From Terribacillus aidingensis (GTDB lineage: Bacteria > Bacillota > Bacilli > Bacillales > Amphibacillaceae), in NCBI RefSeq assembly GCF_900215625.1, contig NZ_OBEK01000001.1, forward strand, positions 124,001 through 188,000: a stretch of 64,000 nucleotides of DNA, given 5' to 3'. Within the stretch, counting starts at the first letter, position 1, and each line of letters opens with the position of its first letter. The notes under the pieces are model-generated. The model saw nothing but the letters and a program-made list of their open reading frames with translations. It did not search any database and was not told where the DNA came from. A program made the translations under genes and the position numbers. Below are positions 1-8,648 of this stretch, one piece after another.

Positions 1-620
1 AAGAAACTTTCTACCAGCCGCTCCAATTGAAAAATACGATGTTCAAGCCATTGGATAAAGGTGTAAAGAAGAAAGATATTGCTGCGACGGAGCGGCTGGG
101 AAATACACGTGATGGATATATCTCCTTCCCGCATATACGCCAAGAGACAATTATCGGAGAAGTGCATGATGAAAAAAGTTATTACGCGATGGAGGGTATT
201 GCTGGTCACGCTGGTCTTTTCTCCACAACAACAGATATGGCAGTGCTCCTGCAAGTGATGCTCAATGGCGGTGACTATGGCACGCATCACTTTTTCGACG
301 AAGCTGTGATAGACCAATTTACGGCCGCTTCTTCCACGAATGATACCTATGGATTGGGCTGGAGACGGAATGGAAGCGGAGGGACAATGGAATGGATGTT
401 TGGATCACTGGCAAGCGAAGCTGCTTACGGGCATACAGGCTGGACGGGCACCGTAACCATTATTGACCCTGCGTATGATTTAGGTATTGTGCTGCTGACA
501 AATAAGAAGCATACACCGGTTGTGAATCCGGAACAAAACAGCAATCTATTTGCAGGAGATGAGTATGCTACCGGCGATTACGGACCTGTTGTTCAAGCGA
601 TATATGAGGCGATGAAATGA
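1..620 (+). CDS. Serine hydrolase (beta-lactamase / class C PBP family), C-terminal part
   Basis: The frame is open to the left edge (first full codon at base 3), so this is the 3' part of a longer gene; a TTG at 27 is an internal codon. The readable part has the family run of small and aromatic residues around AMEGIAGHAGLFST and then HTGWTG, which takes the place of the KTG box of penicillin-recognising enzymes. The catalytic SxxK would lie outside the window. Such proteins are beta-lactamase-like esterases or peptidases, often exported. Localisation and substrate cannot be judged from this fragment. It ends 30 bases before a convergent gene and shares a two-way terminator with it. Confidence 0.8.
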   Translation, partial: ETFYQPLQLKNTMFKPLDKGVKKKDIAATERLGNTRDGYISFPHIRQETIIGEVHDEKSYYAMEGIAGHAGLFSTTTDMAVLLQVMLNGGDYGTHHFFDEAVIDQFTAASSTNDTYGLGWRRNGSGGTMEWMFGSLASEAAYGHTGWTGTVTIIDPAYDLGIVLLTNKKHTPVVNPEQNSNLFAGDEYATGDYGPVVQAIYEAMK

Positions 621-622
621 AG

Positions 623-649
623 AAAACACGGTTTGCACACCGTGTTTTT
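623..649. terminator. Bidirectional rho-independent terminator
   Basis: A perfect 10-base-pair stem (AAAACACGGT / ACCGTGTTTT) with a six-base loop lies between the convergent serine hydrolase and C39-like genes. The A-tract on one side and T-tract on the other let it act in both directions. Confidence 0.85.
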
Positions 650-1243
650 CTATGTGACGACAAGAGCGCGTCTGCCCATGGCGTCATATATACGAATGAA
701 ATGCTCTCTTGCTGCTTTTACATGCGCACCGCTTTTTTCGGTTGATTCACAATCATGGAAATAGACATAGTTATCATCTGTTCCAGTTAAAACGATACAG
801 TGAAGCGGCCGCGGCGCTGGTACAGTTTTACCGGCAGGTGTTTTCCAGAAACGTTCAATAGGCATCTCGTGGTGAATCGTAAACCAGACTAGCACAGGAT
901 GACCATCTGCCAGATGTCTTTCAATGCTGGAAAATGATTGACCATACAAAGCCAAGCTGCCAGGACGGTATGTATCTGCCAGCTGTTTCAGCGGTTTTGG
1001 GTTGATTGTAATACCATTATCAAATGGATCTCCAACAAAGCCGTCTTCGGGATCACCCCATACTTGTATTGTTCCATTAGCATCGCGTGCTACAGGGGTA
1101 TGATCCATAGGCATCTCACGTGCTAACGCCAGTTTGTCGACGGCTTCTCCATAAAAGGAGAGTGCCATCGTCAGTGCCGTGACTTCACAACCGGAAGGAA
1201 GTTCAGGTCGCTGCTTTATGTACGGAACAGGTAGCAATTTCAT
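650..1243 (-). CDS. C39-like papain-fold peptidase family protein (YvpB-like)
   Basis: 197 residues. The N-terminus carries the C39-like signature PSGCEVTAL with the presumed nucleophile Cys19, and the histidine element PLHCIVLTG lies near residue 148. The usual Asp-Pro after the histidine strand is Asp-Cys here (FHDC), a deviation from most relatives. There is no signal peptide or membrane segment, so it looks cytoplasmic as called. Family members resemble bacteriocin-processing peptidases, but most small stand-alone ones have no known substrate. The start has a GGAGGG ribosome binding site. It is the last gene before the shared terminator. Confidence 0.75.
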   Translation of the reverse strand: MKLLPVPYIKQRPELPSGCEVTALTMALSFYGEAVDKLALAREMPMDHTPVARDANGTIQVWGDPEDGFVGDPFDNGITINPKPLKQLADTYRPGSLALYGQSFSSIERHLADGHPVLVWFTIHHEMPIERFWKTPAGKTVPAPRPLHCIVLTGTDDNYVYFHDCESTEKSGAHVKAAREHFIRIYDAMGRRALVVT

Positions 1244-1266
1244 TCATTACCCTCCAATTATTCAGG

Positions 1267-1620
1267 TTAACTGCTTTTCACATCTGTTTCAGTAAGATCA
1301 CGTTTGATATATGCCTCATAAAAGCTTGCGCGAGTCGACTTGTAGTAAGGATATGTCCAAAGGTGACTCAGGTAAAACCAACTTGTACCGACAGGCAAAG
1401 GCATGAGTAATGTGTAAAATAGTAAGACTGAAATACATAAAGATACTAAGTTAAGATTGTTTATGTCCGTAGAATAGAGAAAAGGGATAGAAAGTATAGA
1501 TAAGAAGACTATTAGAAAGCCAAACATAAGGTACAATAAAAACCCAGCTAAAACCCCTTTTCCCCACCTGAATGATAATCCAGTTAATGCCATTCCTTTC
1601 AAATCTGGTTTGCTAATCAT
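1267..1620 (-). CDS. Small integral membrane protein, unknown function
   Basis: 117 residues from the ATG at 1620, chosen because GGAGGT lies six bases upstream; a longer frame to 1677 lacks such a site. Two or three hydrophobic segments (about residues 18-45, 55-78 and perhaps 82-95) suggest a multi-pass membrane protein, followed by a polar tail. No family is recognised. It lies just upstream of the C39-like gene on the same strand (24 bases apart), so the two are probably cotranscribed, which could point to a protease/membrane pair, but that is inference. Confidence 0.6.
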   Translation of the reverse strand: MISKPDLKGMALTGLSFRWGKGVLAGFLLYLMFGFLIVFLSILSIPFLYSTDINNLNLVSLCISVLLFYTLLMPLPVGTSWFYLSHLWTYPYYKSTRASFYEAYIKRDLTETDVKSS

Positions 1621-1840
1621 GTTCAACCTCCACTTTAATATGTTGAAGATAAATAATGGAAAAACATGTATTATCATACCATTCAGGAAGTGTCATAATG
1701 GATACAAAAGGGAAATTTTACAAATTTGATTCCAACTGCCTAACAAATTAGTGAGTGATTGTACTTATGCAATCTGTGACAGATAAATCTGGAGACCCAT
1801 TCTCCATTAATGCAAAGGCTATATCTTAAGTCTGCGTACC

Positions 1841-2569
1841 TTATGTCTTATTTGTGTTAGCTATATCAATACCAAAAATAGTCTCAAATCCTTTCTTCCC
1901 CGTTTCTGTAAGAAGCAGAGATCGTGAGGCAGTTTTCTTATGGCACCAATTCAATTCTAAGAAACGAATTAGCATTGCGTTCCCTAATGCCCCAGCAATA
2001 TGATGCTTTCTTTCACTCCAGTCTAAGCAGCAAGGACAGAAAGATCTCCTCTTTTTCCGCGCCACTTCCAGGTCTATACCAAAATCGGAGAAAAAATGCT
2101 CCCCTTCTTTGCTTAGTAAATAATGTTCATTACTTTGTGTGATGTAATCATTTTCTATTAAGGATTCTGTAACCATTATTGCAAGTGTACCGGCCAGGTG
2201 ATCATAGCAAGTCCGTGCATAACGGATAGCTTGATCTTCTCTAGCCTGTTTAAAAGAAGAGATTCGTGGTGGTGGTGAAATGGTCAGCAGCGATTCGAGT
2301 ATCTTCGCAATGTCAGGACTCATTAATCCATAATAGCGATGGCGCCCTTGTCTGGTTTGATGGATTATACCGGCATCTTCTAATCTCTTCAGATGAAAGC
2401 TGGCAGTTTGCGGAGTTATCCCAGCAAATCTGGCTAGTTCTCCGGATGTGTGATATCGCCCATCCAGCATCGAAGTTAGCATAACACTTCGAGATGGATC
2501 AATCAGAAGTCTTGCAGCTTCGGCAGTGTGTTGTGGATACAATGGCTGTTCTCCTTTCCTTACATCCAT
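1841..2569 (-). CDS. ArsR-family winged-helix transcriptional regulator
   Basis: 242 residues. Residues about 12-95 form an ArsR-type winged helix (LARFAGITPQTASFHLKRLEDAGII and a basic wing RQGRHRYYGL). The C-terminal half has a Cys-rich stretch CPCCLDWSERKHH before AGALG, found in a family of long ArsR-like regulators; it might bind a metal or redox signal. The ATG at 2569 has no good ribosome binding site, whereas AAGGAAAGGAG lies inside the frame, eight bases before a TTG at 2542, so translation may start there (233 residues). It is divergent from the flavin reductase gene and probably controls it. Confidence 0.8.
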   Translation of the reverse strand: MDVRKGEQPLYPQHTAEAARLLIDPSRSVMLTSMLDGRYHTSGELARFAGITPQTASFHLKRLEDAGIIHQTRQGRHRYYGLMSPDIAKILESLLTISPPPRISSFKQAREDQAIRYARTCYDHLAGTLAIMVTESLIENDYITQSNEHYLLSKEGEHFFSDFGIDLEVARKKRRSFCPCCLDWSERKHHIAGALGNAMLIRFLELNWCHKKTASRSLLLTETGKKGFETIFGIDIANTNKT

Positions 2570-2629
2570 ATTTCGATGAGGTTCTTATCATACTTATTTT
2601 AAGCTAATAAATGGAAGGAGAGAAGATAC

Positions 2630-3232
2630 ATGGTCATAAAAAAACAAGCTATTCACCCCAAAATCTTATATTATGGCAATCCAGTGGTACTTCTGACTAC
2701 TGCAAATGAGGACGGTACAACGAATATAAGTCCGATCTCCTCGTCTTGGGCTTTAGGTCATATGGTAGTCCTTGGTCTTGGTACAGATGGTAAAGCGTAT
2801 GAGAATCTAGAGAGGCATGGAGAATGTGTATTAAACCTTCCAGGTCCTGATTTATGGCCTCACGTTGAAAAACTAGCGTCTTGCACAGGAAAAGAAAAGG
2901 TTCCTCTTGGAAAAGAAGCATATGGCTGTATATCAATCCAAGACAAGTTCGGATACGCAGGACTCACATGGCAACCATCTGCAAAGGTAGATGTGGAAGC
3001 AGTGGCAGAATGCCAGCTCCACATTGAAGCGCAAGTAATGCATATGAGGAGGCCGAATTACTTGGAAGGAGTTGCAATCGTCGAAGTTGAAGCTTTAGCT
3101 ATTCATGCTCACAAACATATTCTGGAAGAGGGTAGTCACCATATTAACCCTAGCAAATTCAGCCCGTTAATTTATAATTTCCGTCATTATTTCCAGCTCG
3201 GAAATGAGTTAGGCAAAACAGTTCGAGCATAA
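2630..3232 (+). CDS. Flavin reductase-like FMN-binding protein
   Basis: 200 residues, a split-barrel flavin reductase-like domain (NPVVLLTTANEDGTTNISPISSSWALG at the start is the flavin-binding strand pair of this family). These proteins bind FMN and reduce it or serve as oxidoreductases with unknown acceptors. The start ATG is preceded by AAGGAG at nine bases. It is divergently arranged with the ArsR-type regulator across a 60-base gap, a common regulator-target layout. A strong terminator follows directly, so it is monocistronic. Confidence 0.8.
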   Translation: MVIKKQAIHPKILYYGNPVVLLTTANEDGTTNISPISSSWALGHMVVLGLGTDGKAYENLERHGECVLNLPGPDLWPHVEKLASCTGKEKVPLGKEAYGCISIQDKFGYAGLTWQPSAKVDVEAVAECQLHIEAQVMHMRRPNYLEGVAIVEVEALAIHAHKHILEEGSHHINPSKFSPLIYNFRHYFQLGNELGKTVRA

Positions 3233-3246
3233 ATAATATCATAAAG

Positions 3247-3284
3247 AACAGCCTGCAGTTTTTATCTGCAGGCTGTTTTTTATT
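3247..3284. terminator. Rho-independent terminator (both strands)
   Basis: Stem ACAGCCTGCAG / CTGCAGGCTGT followed by a T-run, between the convergent flavin reductase and hypothetical genes; it overlaps the stop codon of the latter. Confidence 0.85.
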
Positions 3285-3798
3285 CTGTCGCCAAAGCTTC
3301 TAGCGAATCTAGTATATGGTCAATCAAACTCGGCAGATCTTCCATCTGATTTTCATTAATCTTACGGTCAAAATGGACTTCTGCTGTATTTTGGTAGTGG
3401 GCTTGCTGTTTATTATATTCATACTGTAATGTTTGCTTCGGACGGCTAGGGGGCGTCCAGATTTGATTTAGGATGGATTCTATAACAGGACATTCTGCTT
3501 GTGGGTCTTCAACAGTCATAGTAAAGAATACACGTAATGTGCAGCCTGGCTGTGTGTCTGGTGCTTCCAATATTTCATCTGCTAGATCTTTTAGAGATGC
3601 CTCTAAACAAATCTCCGCAGTAACGTCAGCGTTGTCTTGCATCGTAAAGCCCAAGCGAAATTCACGAGACAGGCTTGCCATTTCCACGCGGTCATATCGA
3701 GATACAATGTTGATTTCATTATCCAGATTGTCCAGATCATAAAGCTGATTTTCAAAAGCTACTTTCAAGTTATCAAATACAGTTGGATCAAACATCAT
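3280..3798 (-). CDS. Conserved-looking hypothetical cytoplasmic protein
   Basis: 172 residues when started at the ATG at 3798, which has GAGG six bases upstream; an upstream ATG at 3846 would add 16 residues without a ribosome binding site. No signal peptide, no membrane segment, acidic overall, mixed alpha/beta. I do not recognise the family. It is convergent with the flavin reductase and divergent from the Bce-type regulator operon, with no functional hint from neighbours. Confidence 0.6.
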   Translation of the reverse strand: MMFDPTVFDNLKVAFENQLYDLDNLDNEINIVSRYDRVEMASLSREFRLGFTMQDNADVTAEICLEASLKDLADEILEAPDTQPGCTLRVFFTMTVEDPQAECPVIESILNQIWTPPSRPKQTLQYEYNKQQAHYQNTAEVHFDRKINENQMEDLPSLIDHILDSLEALATE

Positions 3799-3928
3799 GC
3801 AGAACCTCGCTTTATTTATATGAGAAAACTCTAGCACATGCTTCATATAGAAACAATCTTTACGATAGACGGTAGTAAAAATATGGGATATTCGTTACAA
3901 TTTTATGCAAGAAGAATGGGGTGAGAAC

Positions 3929-4618
3929 GTGTTTAAGATTTTATTGATTGAAGATGATAGAAGCTTATTCGAAGAGATTAAGACGCGCTTGACGCAATGG
4001 TCTTATGACGTACAAGGGATTGATGATTTTGGTCAGGTAATGGAGAAGTTCTCGGCGGTAAAGCCGGAGCTTGTACTTATTGATATTCAGCTGCCGAGCT
4101 ATGACGGATTTCATTGGTGCCGTATGATTCGAGCTCATTCTAATGTACCGATTATCTTCTTGTCCTCTCGGGATCATCCAATGGATATGGTTATGGCAAT
4201 GCAGCTGGGCGGAGATGATTTCGTACAAAAACCATTTCACTTTGAGGTGCTGATTGCTAAAATTCAAGCAATACTTCGCCGTGTTTATAATTACAGCATA
4301 GATACCGTTACATTAAAGACATGGAATGGTGCAACGGTAGATTATGAGAAAAATGAAGTTGAAAATGATACAGGAAAAGTAGAGCTGACAAAAAATGAAA
4401 TGTTTATTTTGAAAATGTTAGTTGAACAGAGAAATAAAATTGTTTCACGTGAAAAACTCATTACAAGTTTATGGGACGATGAACGCTTCATTAGCGATAA
4501 CACACTAACAGTGAATGTGAACAGATTGCGAAAGAAATTGGAAGCCATCGGTCTTGGTCAGCATATTGAAACAAAAGTAGGGCAAGGGTACGCTGCATTA
4601 GAGGCGGATAATCTATGA
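3929..4618 (+). CDS. OmpR-family response regulator (BceR-type)
   Basis: 229 residues from a GTG at 3929 with GGGGTGAG five bases upstream; an upstream ATG at 3905 is less likely. A receiver domain (acidic pocket Glu8-Asp9-Asp10, phospho-acceptor Asp52 in LIDIQLP, Lys in VQKPFHF) is followed by an OmpR-type winged helix (about residues 130-225, ending NVNRLRKKL and VGQGYA). It overlaps the kinase gene by four bases. With the downstream kinase, ATPase and permease this is a Bce-like module, in which the transporter itself senses cell-wall-active peptides such as bacitracin and the regulator induces the transporter. Confidence 0.9.
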   Translation: MFKILLIEDDRSLFEEIKTRLTQWSYDVQGIDDFGQVMEKFSAVKPELVLIDIQLPSYDGFHWCRMIRAHSNVPIIFLSSRDHPMDMVMAMQLGGDDFVQKPFHFEVLIAKIQAILRRVYNYSIDTVTLKTWNGATVDYEKNEVENDTGKVELTKNEMFILKMLVEQRNKIVSREKLITSLWDDERFISDNTLTVNVNRLRKKLEAIGLGQHIETKVGQGYAALEADNL

Positions 4619-5616
4619 TTCGTATCTATTTGCGTGATAAAGCGAGCTGGATTGGTATGTTTGTTCTGCTTTCCTGTTTACTTTTACTAGTAGCTTATGT
4701 GGATACTACCATTCCCTTTACATCAATCTTTTATCTCTTATTGCTGTTCTGGCTGCTGCTGCTTATTTTTCTATTCCTTCGTTATCATCGGGAAACTCGC
4801 TATTACCGCGGTATAAAAAATTGGGAAAAAAGTATGGATGCATCCACATTGCCGGAGCCCGATCGTCCTTATGAATATATTGTGCATGAAAGTCTTCAAG
4901 AACAAGTTCGATTCTTAAACCGAACTTCTGCTGATCGCCTGGAAGCTATGGAACAAGAGAAAGATGAGCTGCTGTCCTGGATCCACGAAGTGAAAACGCC
5001 TTTAACCGCGATGCAGCTAATCATGGAGCGGATTGAGGATATGACACTAAAGCAGCAGCTCACGTATGAATGGCTTCGTGTGCATATGCTGTTGGACACC
5101 CAAATTCATCAAAAACGAATTACGTTCATTGAAAACGACTTGTTTATAGAAGAAATCCATTTACCGGAAGTAATAAGTCAGGAAATTAGATCACTCAGGT
5201 CTTGGTGTATGCAAAAGGGAATTGGATTTGAAATAGACTTAAAGGAAACAATGGTGCTCAGTGATACAAAATGGTTCACTTTTATTTTACGGCAGCTGTT
5301 ATCCAATGCTGTAAAGTATAGTGAAAACAGTGATATTCACATCATGAGTGAAATGAAGGATGGACATATACGGATACATATTCAAGATAACGGTATTGGA
5401 ATAGATGCAAAAGATATGCCGCGTATATTTGAACGGGGTTTTACATCAACAGTCCAGCATGATAAAGCGGCTACTGGTATGGGGCTTTATTTGACTAAAA
5501 AGGCAGCGAAGCCGCTTCGAATCAACATTGACGTAGCATCTGACCCAGGAAAAGGCACATGCTTTACACTCACTTTCCCAAAGCGGAATGAAATGGTCGG
5601 CATGACGGGCGTGTGA
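4615..5616 (+). CDS. Intramembrane-sensing histidine kinase (BceS-type)
   Basis: 333 residues. Two transmembrane helices (about residues 12-30 and 35-57) with almost no extracellular loop between them, as in intramembrane-sensing kinases. DHp motif SWIHEVKTPLTAM with phospho-acceptor His124, N-box QLLSNAVKYS, and G-boxes DNGIGI and GMGLYLTKKA. Start overlaps the regulator stop (ATGA). BceS-type kinases lack their own input domain and take the signal from the permease, here the last gene of the module. The stop codon sits in a terminator hairpin that separates it from the ABC genes. Confidence 0.9.
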   Translation: MIRIYLRDKASWIGMFVLLSCLLLLVAYVDTTIPFTSIFYLLLLFWLLLLIFLFLRYHRETRYYRGIKNWEKSMDASTLPEPDRPYEYIVHESLQEQVRFLNRTSADRLEAMEQEKDELLSWIHEVKTPLTAMQLIMERIEDMTLKQQLTYEWLRVHMLLDTQIHQKRITFIENDLFIEEIHLPEVISQEIRSLRSWCMQKGIGFEIDLKETMVLSDTKWFTFILRQLLSNAVKYSENSDIHIMSEMKDGHIRIHIQDNGIGIDAKDMPRIFERGFTSTVQHDKAATGMGLYLTKKAAKPLRINIDVASDPGKGTCFTLTFPKRNEMVGMTGV

Positions 5617-5640
5617 CAAGATTGTCACACGCTTTTGTTC
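5609..5640 (+). terminator. Terminator between kinase and ABC genes
   Basis: Stem GCGTGTGACA / TGTCACACGC with a four-base loop and TTTTGTT tail overlaps the kinase stop codon. It would let the regulator-kinase pair and the ABC transporter be expressed at different levels, as in known Bce loci where the transporter has its own induced promoter. Confidence 0.75.
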
Positions 5641-5721
5641 GTTTGTTAGCTGAAAAGCAGGAGCATATTTCGCTGCATCCGTATACTTGGGGTAACAAAT
5701 CACATAAAGAGGTGCGAATAA

Positions 5722-6483
5722 ATGGGAATTCTACAAGCGACAAGAGTGCAGAAGAATTACGGCAATAAATTTAATAAACAGGAAGTACTGCGAGGTGTCG
5801 ACCTCAGTATTGAAGCAGGTGAGTTTGTCGGCATTATGGGATCGTCGGGATCTGGTAAAACAACACTGCTGAATGTCCTTTCCTCGATTGACCGTGCAAG
5901 CGGCGGTACTATCCTCATCCAAAACAATGAAATCACAAATATGAAGGAAAAGCAGCTGGCAGAATTCCGTAAAAATCATTTGGGATTCGTTTTTCAAGAA
6001 TACAATCTGCTTGATACATTAACAGTGAAAGAGAACATCCTTCTGCCTTTGTCTATCAAGAAAGTACCGAAAAAAGAAGCCAATCAAAAGTTTGAAGAAG
6101 TAGCCAATCAGCTTGGAATCTTTGATATTCAACATAAATATCCTAGCGAAATTTCCGGCGGTCAAAAGCAGCGTACATCTGCAGCACGAGCATTTATTCA
6201 TGAGCCAAGCATCATATTTGCTGATGAACCGACAGGAGCACTGGATTCTAAATCAGCTTCTGATCTGCTTAATAAGCTTAGTTCGCTTAATCAGGATCGG
6301 AAAGCGACCATCGTGATGGTTACACATGATCCAGCCGCTGCAAGCTACTGCAGCCGCGTTATTTTCATTAAGGACGGCCAAATTTATACGCAGCTCAACA
6401 AAGGAAAGCAAGAAAGACAAGCCTTCTTCAAAGACATCATGTCCACGCAAGGCGTGCTCAGCGGGGTGCAAAATGAACATTAA
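5722..6483 (+). CDS. ABC transporter ATP-binding protein (BceA-type)
   Basis: 253 residues. Walker [11 protein letters not shown]-loop FQEYNLL, signature SGGQKQR, Walker [13 protein letters not shown] and H-loop VTHD are all present. The sequence pattern ([20 protein letters not shown]) is that of MacB/LolD-type ATPases used with FtsX-like permeases, including BceA. Start ATG at 5722 with GAGGTG upstream. Its 3' end overlaps the permease start by 11 bases, so the two are translationally coupled. Role: powers target protection or removal of cell-wall antibiotics. Confidence 0.92.
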   Translation: MGILQATRVQKNYGNKFNKQEVLRGVDLSIEAGEFVGIMGSSGSGKTTLLNVLSSIDRASGGTILIQNNEITNMKEKQLAEFRKNHLGFVFQEYNLLDTLTVKENILLPLSIKKVPKKEANQKFEEVANQLGIFDIQHKYPSEISGGQKQRTSAARAFIHEPSIIFADEPTGALDSKSASDLLNKLSSLNQDRKATIVMVTHDPAAASYCSRVIFIKDGQIYTQLNKGKQERQAFFKDIMSTQGVLSGVQNEH

Positions 6484-8416
6484 TAGCCTGATACTCCGTA
6501 ATCTGAAGAAAAATCTGCGTAACTATTATTTGTATGTATTTGCGTTAATTTTTAGTTCGGGATTGTATTTTGCTTTTGTGACATTGCAGTATGATAAGTC
6601 GATGGATCCGGTGGAAGGTTCGGTAAAAGGATCTGCTGGTATTGGGGTTGCTTCTATTCTTCTTATCGCAATTGTAGCTGTCTTTCTGCTTTATGCAAAT
6701 ATGATCTTCATCAAGCAGCGCAGTAAGGAAATCGGTCTTTTTCAGCTGATTGGAATGACGAAGAATAGAGTATTCGGTCTGCTTAGTGCCGAGAATGCGA
6801 TTCTTTATTTCGGTAGTTTAGTGATTGGAGTTGCTTTAGGTTTTGTCGGTTCAAAGCTCTTGATTATGATTCTTTTCAAGATTACAGGCGTGGAAGGAAT
6901 TGCTTCTTTATCTTTCTCACCTAGAGCTTTACTTCAGACGTTCATTGTTTTTCTGTGTGTCTATATGCTGATTCTGTTAATGAATCTAATTTTTATCAAA
7001 CGGCAGACGATTTTATCGTTATTCCGTGTAAAATCACAGACAGAGATGACGGCACGCAAACTGTCAGTCTTTCAAGTTGTAATTGGTATTTTCGGTATTG
7101 CCTTTATTGCCGCTGGTTATATTTTGTCAGGAAAGCTTTTTGATGGAGACTTTTCCACCATGGTGGAATTATTCGGAGCTATGATACTCATCTTGTTTTC
7201 TGTCATTCTTGGTACTTACTTGTTCTACAAAGGGTCGGTTGCCTTTTTAGTCAGTCTCATACGAAAACAAAAGGGCGGTTATCTAAATATTAAGCAAGTG
7301 CTGTCTCTTTCATCTATTATGTTTCGAATGAAATCGAATGCAGCACTGTTAACGATTATCACTACTGTTTCTGCCTTGGCTATTGGGCTATTGTCTTTAA
7401 GCTATATCACGTACTATTCAGCTGAGTCTGCAGCTTATAACCATACAGGAGGAAAGGATTTCTCCTTGCTGACAGAAAAGGATGCTGAAGCTTTCCGCCA
7501 TGTATTAGATGAGGCAAATATCGCATACACAGAAAACAAAGCAGAAGTCTATACAACGATGCTGGATATTGAAGATATTTTGCAAACAGCATTGGAATTG
7601 AATTTTGACGCTTCGATGATGGAAACGGTCTTCATTAGTGAAGATGCAGCGGGCTTAGAAGTAGCGCCAGGTGAGCTAAAACTGACAGGTTATAACGAGA
7701 TGCTGCAGCGCTTTATGTCTTTAAAGAGTGAAGGGGACGTCACAGTTCACGGGAAAGATTCAGAGGTGGAACTGCACTACACAGGGCTGCAGGATGAATA
7801 TCCTATATCGAACTATTACACCATGGGCGGCCTGCCAACCATGGTAGTGGATGAAACGGTATTCGAGCAGTTGAAACAAGATCTTGATCCAGAGCTTGCA
7901 CGGGACTACTCAATGTATTTTGGATATGAAATTGAAGATAAAAATCAATTGGATAAGGCGAATAAGCTTTTCAATAGCTTAGCCTTGGAAGCAGCTGATT
8001 TTAGTGATTCAAGAATAAATGTTACTGAAGATCAGAAGTCTTCCATTGGTTTAGTACTATTTATTGTAGGATTTCTCGGTCTGACCTTCTTGGTCACTTC
8101 AGGCTGTATTCTTTATTTCAAACAGATGGATGAAGCAGAAAGCGAGAAACCGAATTATACAATTCTGCGAAAGCTTGGCTTTACGACGGCAGATCTTCGC
8201 CGCGGTATTCAGCGTAAGCAGCTGTTTAACTTTGGTATTCCCTTAGTCATTGGTCTGTTTCACAGTTACTTTGCAGTCCAATCTGGTTGGTTCTTATTTG
8301 GTACCAGCATGTTAACGCCGATGATTATCGTTATGGTGATTTATACAGTTCTTTATTCTATCTTTGGGATTCTTTCAGTTGTGCATTACAATAAGGTTAT
8401 TAAAAACTCACTTTAA
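6473..8416 (+). CDS. ABC transporter permease with large extracellular domain (BceB-type)
   Basis: 647 residues from the ATG at 6473 ([25 protein letters not shown]), preceded by GGGGTG; a longer in-frame extension into the ATPase gene is spurious. The length matches BceB (about 646). Layout: first helix at residues 15-40, an FtsX-like bundle to about 310, a roughly 200-residue extracellular segment (about 320-520) that in BceB-type permeases recognises the peptide antibiotic, then three C-terminal helices. The specific antibiotic cannot be read from sequence. Confidence 0.9.
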   Translation: MNINSLILRNLKKNLRNYYLYVFALIFSSGLYFAFVTLQYDKSMDPVEGSVKGSAGIGVASILLIAIVAVFLLYANMIFIKQRSKEIGLFQLIGMTKNRVFGLLSAENAILYFGSLVIGVALGFVGSKLLIMILFKITGVEGIASLSFSPRALLQTFIVFLCVYMLILLMNLIFIKRQTILSLFRVKSQTEMTARKLSVFQVVIGIFGIAFIAAGYILSGKLFDGDFSTMVELFGAMILILFSVILGTYLFYKGSVAFLVSLIRKQKGGYLNIKQVLSLSSIMFRMKSNAALLTIITTVSALAIGLLSLSYITYYSAESAAYNHTGGKDFSLLTEKDAEAFRHVLDEANIAYTENKAEVYTTMLDIEDILQTALELNFDASMMETVFISEDAAGLEVAPGELKLTGYNEMLQRFMSLKSEGDVTVHGKDSEVELHYTGLQDEYPISNYYTMGGLPTMVVDETVFEQLKQDLDPELARDYSMYFGYEIEDKNQLDKANKLFNSLALEAADFSDSRINVTEDQKSSIGLVLFIVGFLGLTFLVTSGCILYFKQMDEAESEKPNYTILRKLGFTTADLRRGIQRKQLFNFGIPLVIGLFHSYFAVQSGWFLFGTSMLTPMIIVMVIYTVLYSIFGILSVVHYNKVIKNSL

Positions 8417-8503
8417 TGAAGAAGTGTGTGCAGTACTTTTTTAAAAAACCTTATAGATAGTAAGATTGTGTTCTCTTTATAGTACTAATAAAACAATCGT
8501 TCT

Positions 8504-8535
8504 AACGGATCAGCCCAGGCTGATCCGTTTTTTTG
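8504..8535 (+). terminator. Rho-independent terminator of the ABC module
   Basis: Stem ACGGATCAGCC / GGCTGATCCGT with a two-base loop and seven Ts, after the Bce-type permease gene. Confidence 0.9.
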
Positions 8536-8563
8536 TGTTACTGCATCATTATGGAAATTTATC

Positions 8564-8592
8564 TTTACAAAACGTAATCGTTACGATATGAT
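8564..8592 (+). promoter_or_regulatory. SigA-type promoter of the metal/peptide ABC importer
   Basis: TTTACA (8564-8569), a 17-base spacer, then TATGAT (8587-8592). The first Zur-like box fills the spacer and the second lies just downstream of the expected start point, so bound repressor would block the polymerase. Confidence 0.7.
8573..8585. promoter_or_regulatory. Zur-like operator 1
   Basis: CGTAATCGTTACG, a 5-3-5 palindrome differing in the centre by one base from the CGTAATNATTACG core of Bacillus Zur boxes. It lies between -35 and -10. Confidence 0.7.
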
Positions 8593-8598
8593 ACAAAG

Positions 8599-8611
8599 CG
8601 TAATAATTACG
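8599..8611. promoter_or_regulatory. Zur-like operator 2
   Basis: CGTAATAATTACG, an exact match to the palindromic core of Bacillus Zur boxes, centred 26 bases after operator 1 and in the 5' untranslated region. Confidence 0.78.
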
Positions 8612-8648
8612 GAAATAACGTATACATATATATTGGGGGAGAAAAGGC

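Noticed and set aside
6326-6472. N-terminal extension of the BceB-type permease
   Set aside because: It lies within the ATPase gene in another frame; the ATG at 6473 gives the family length and first helix.
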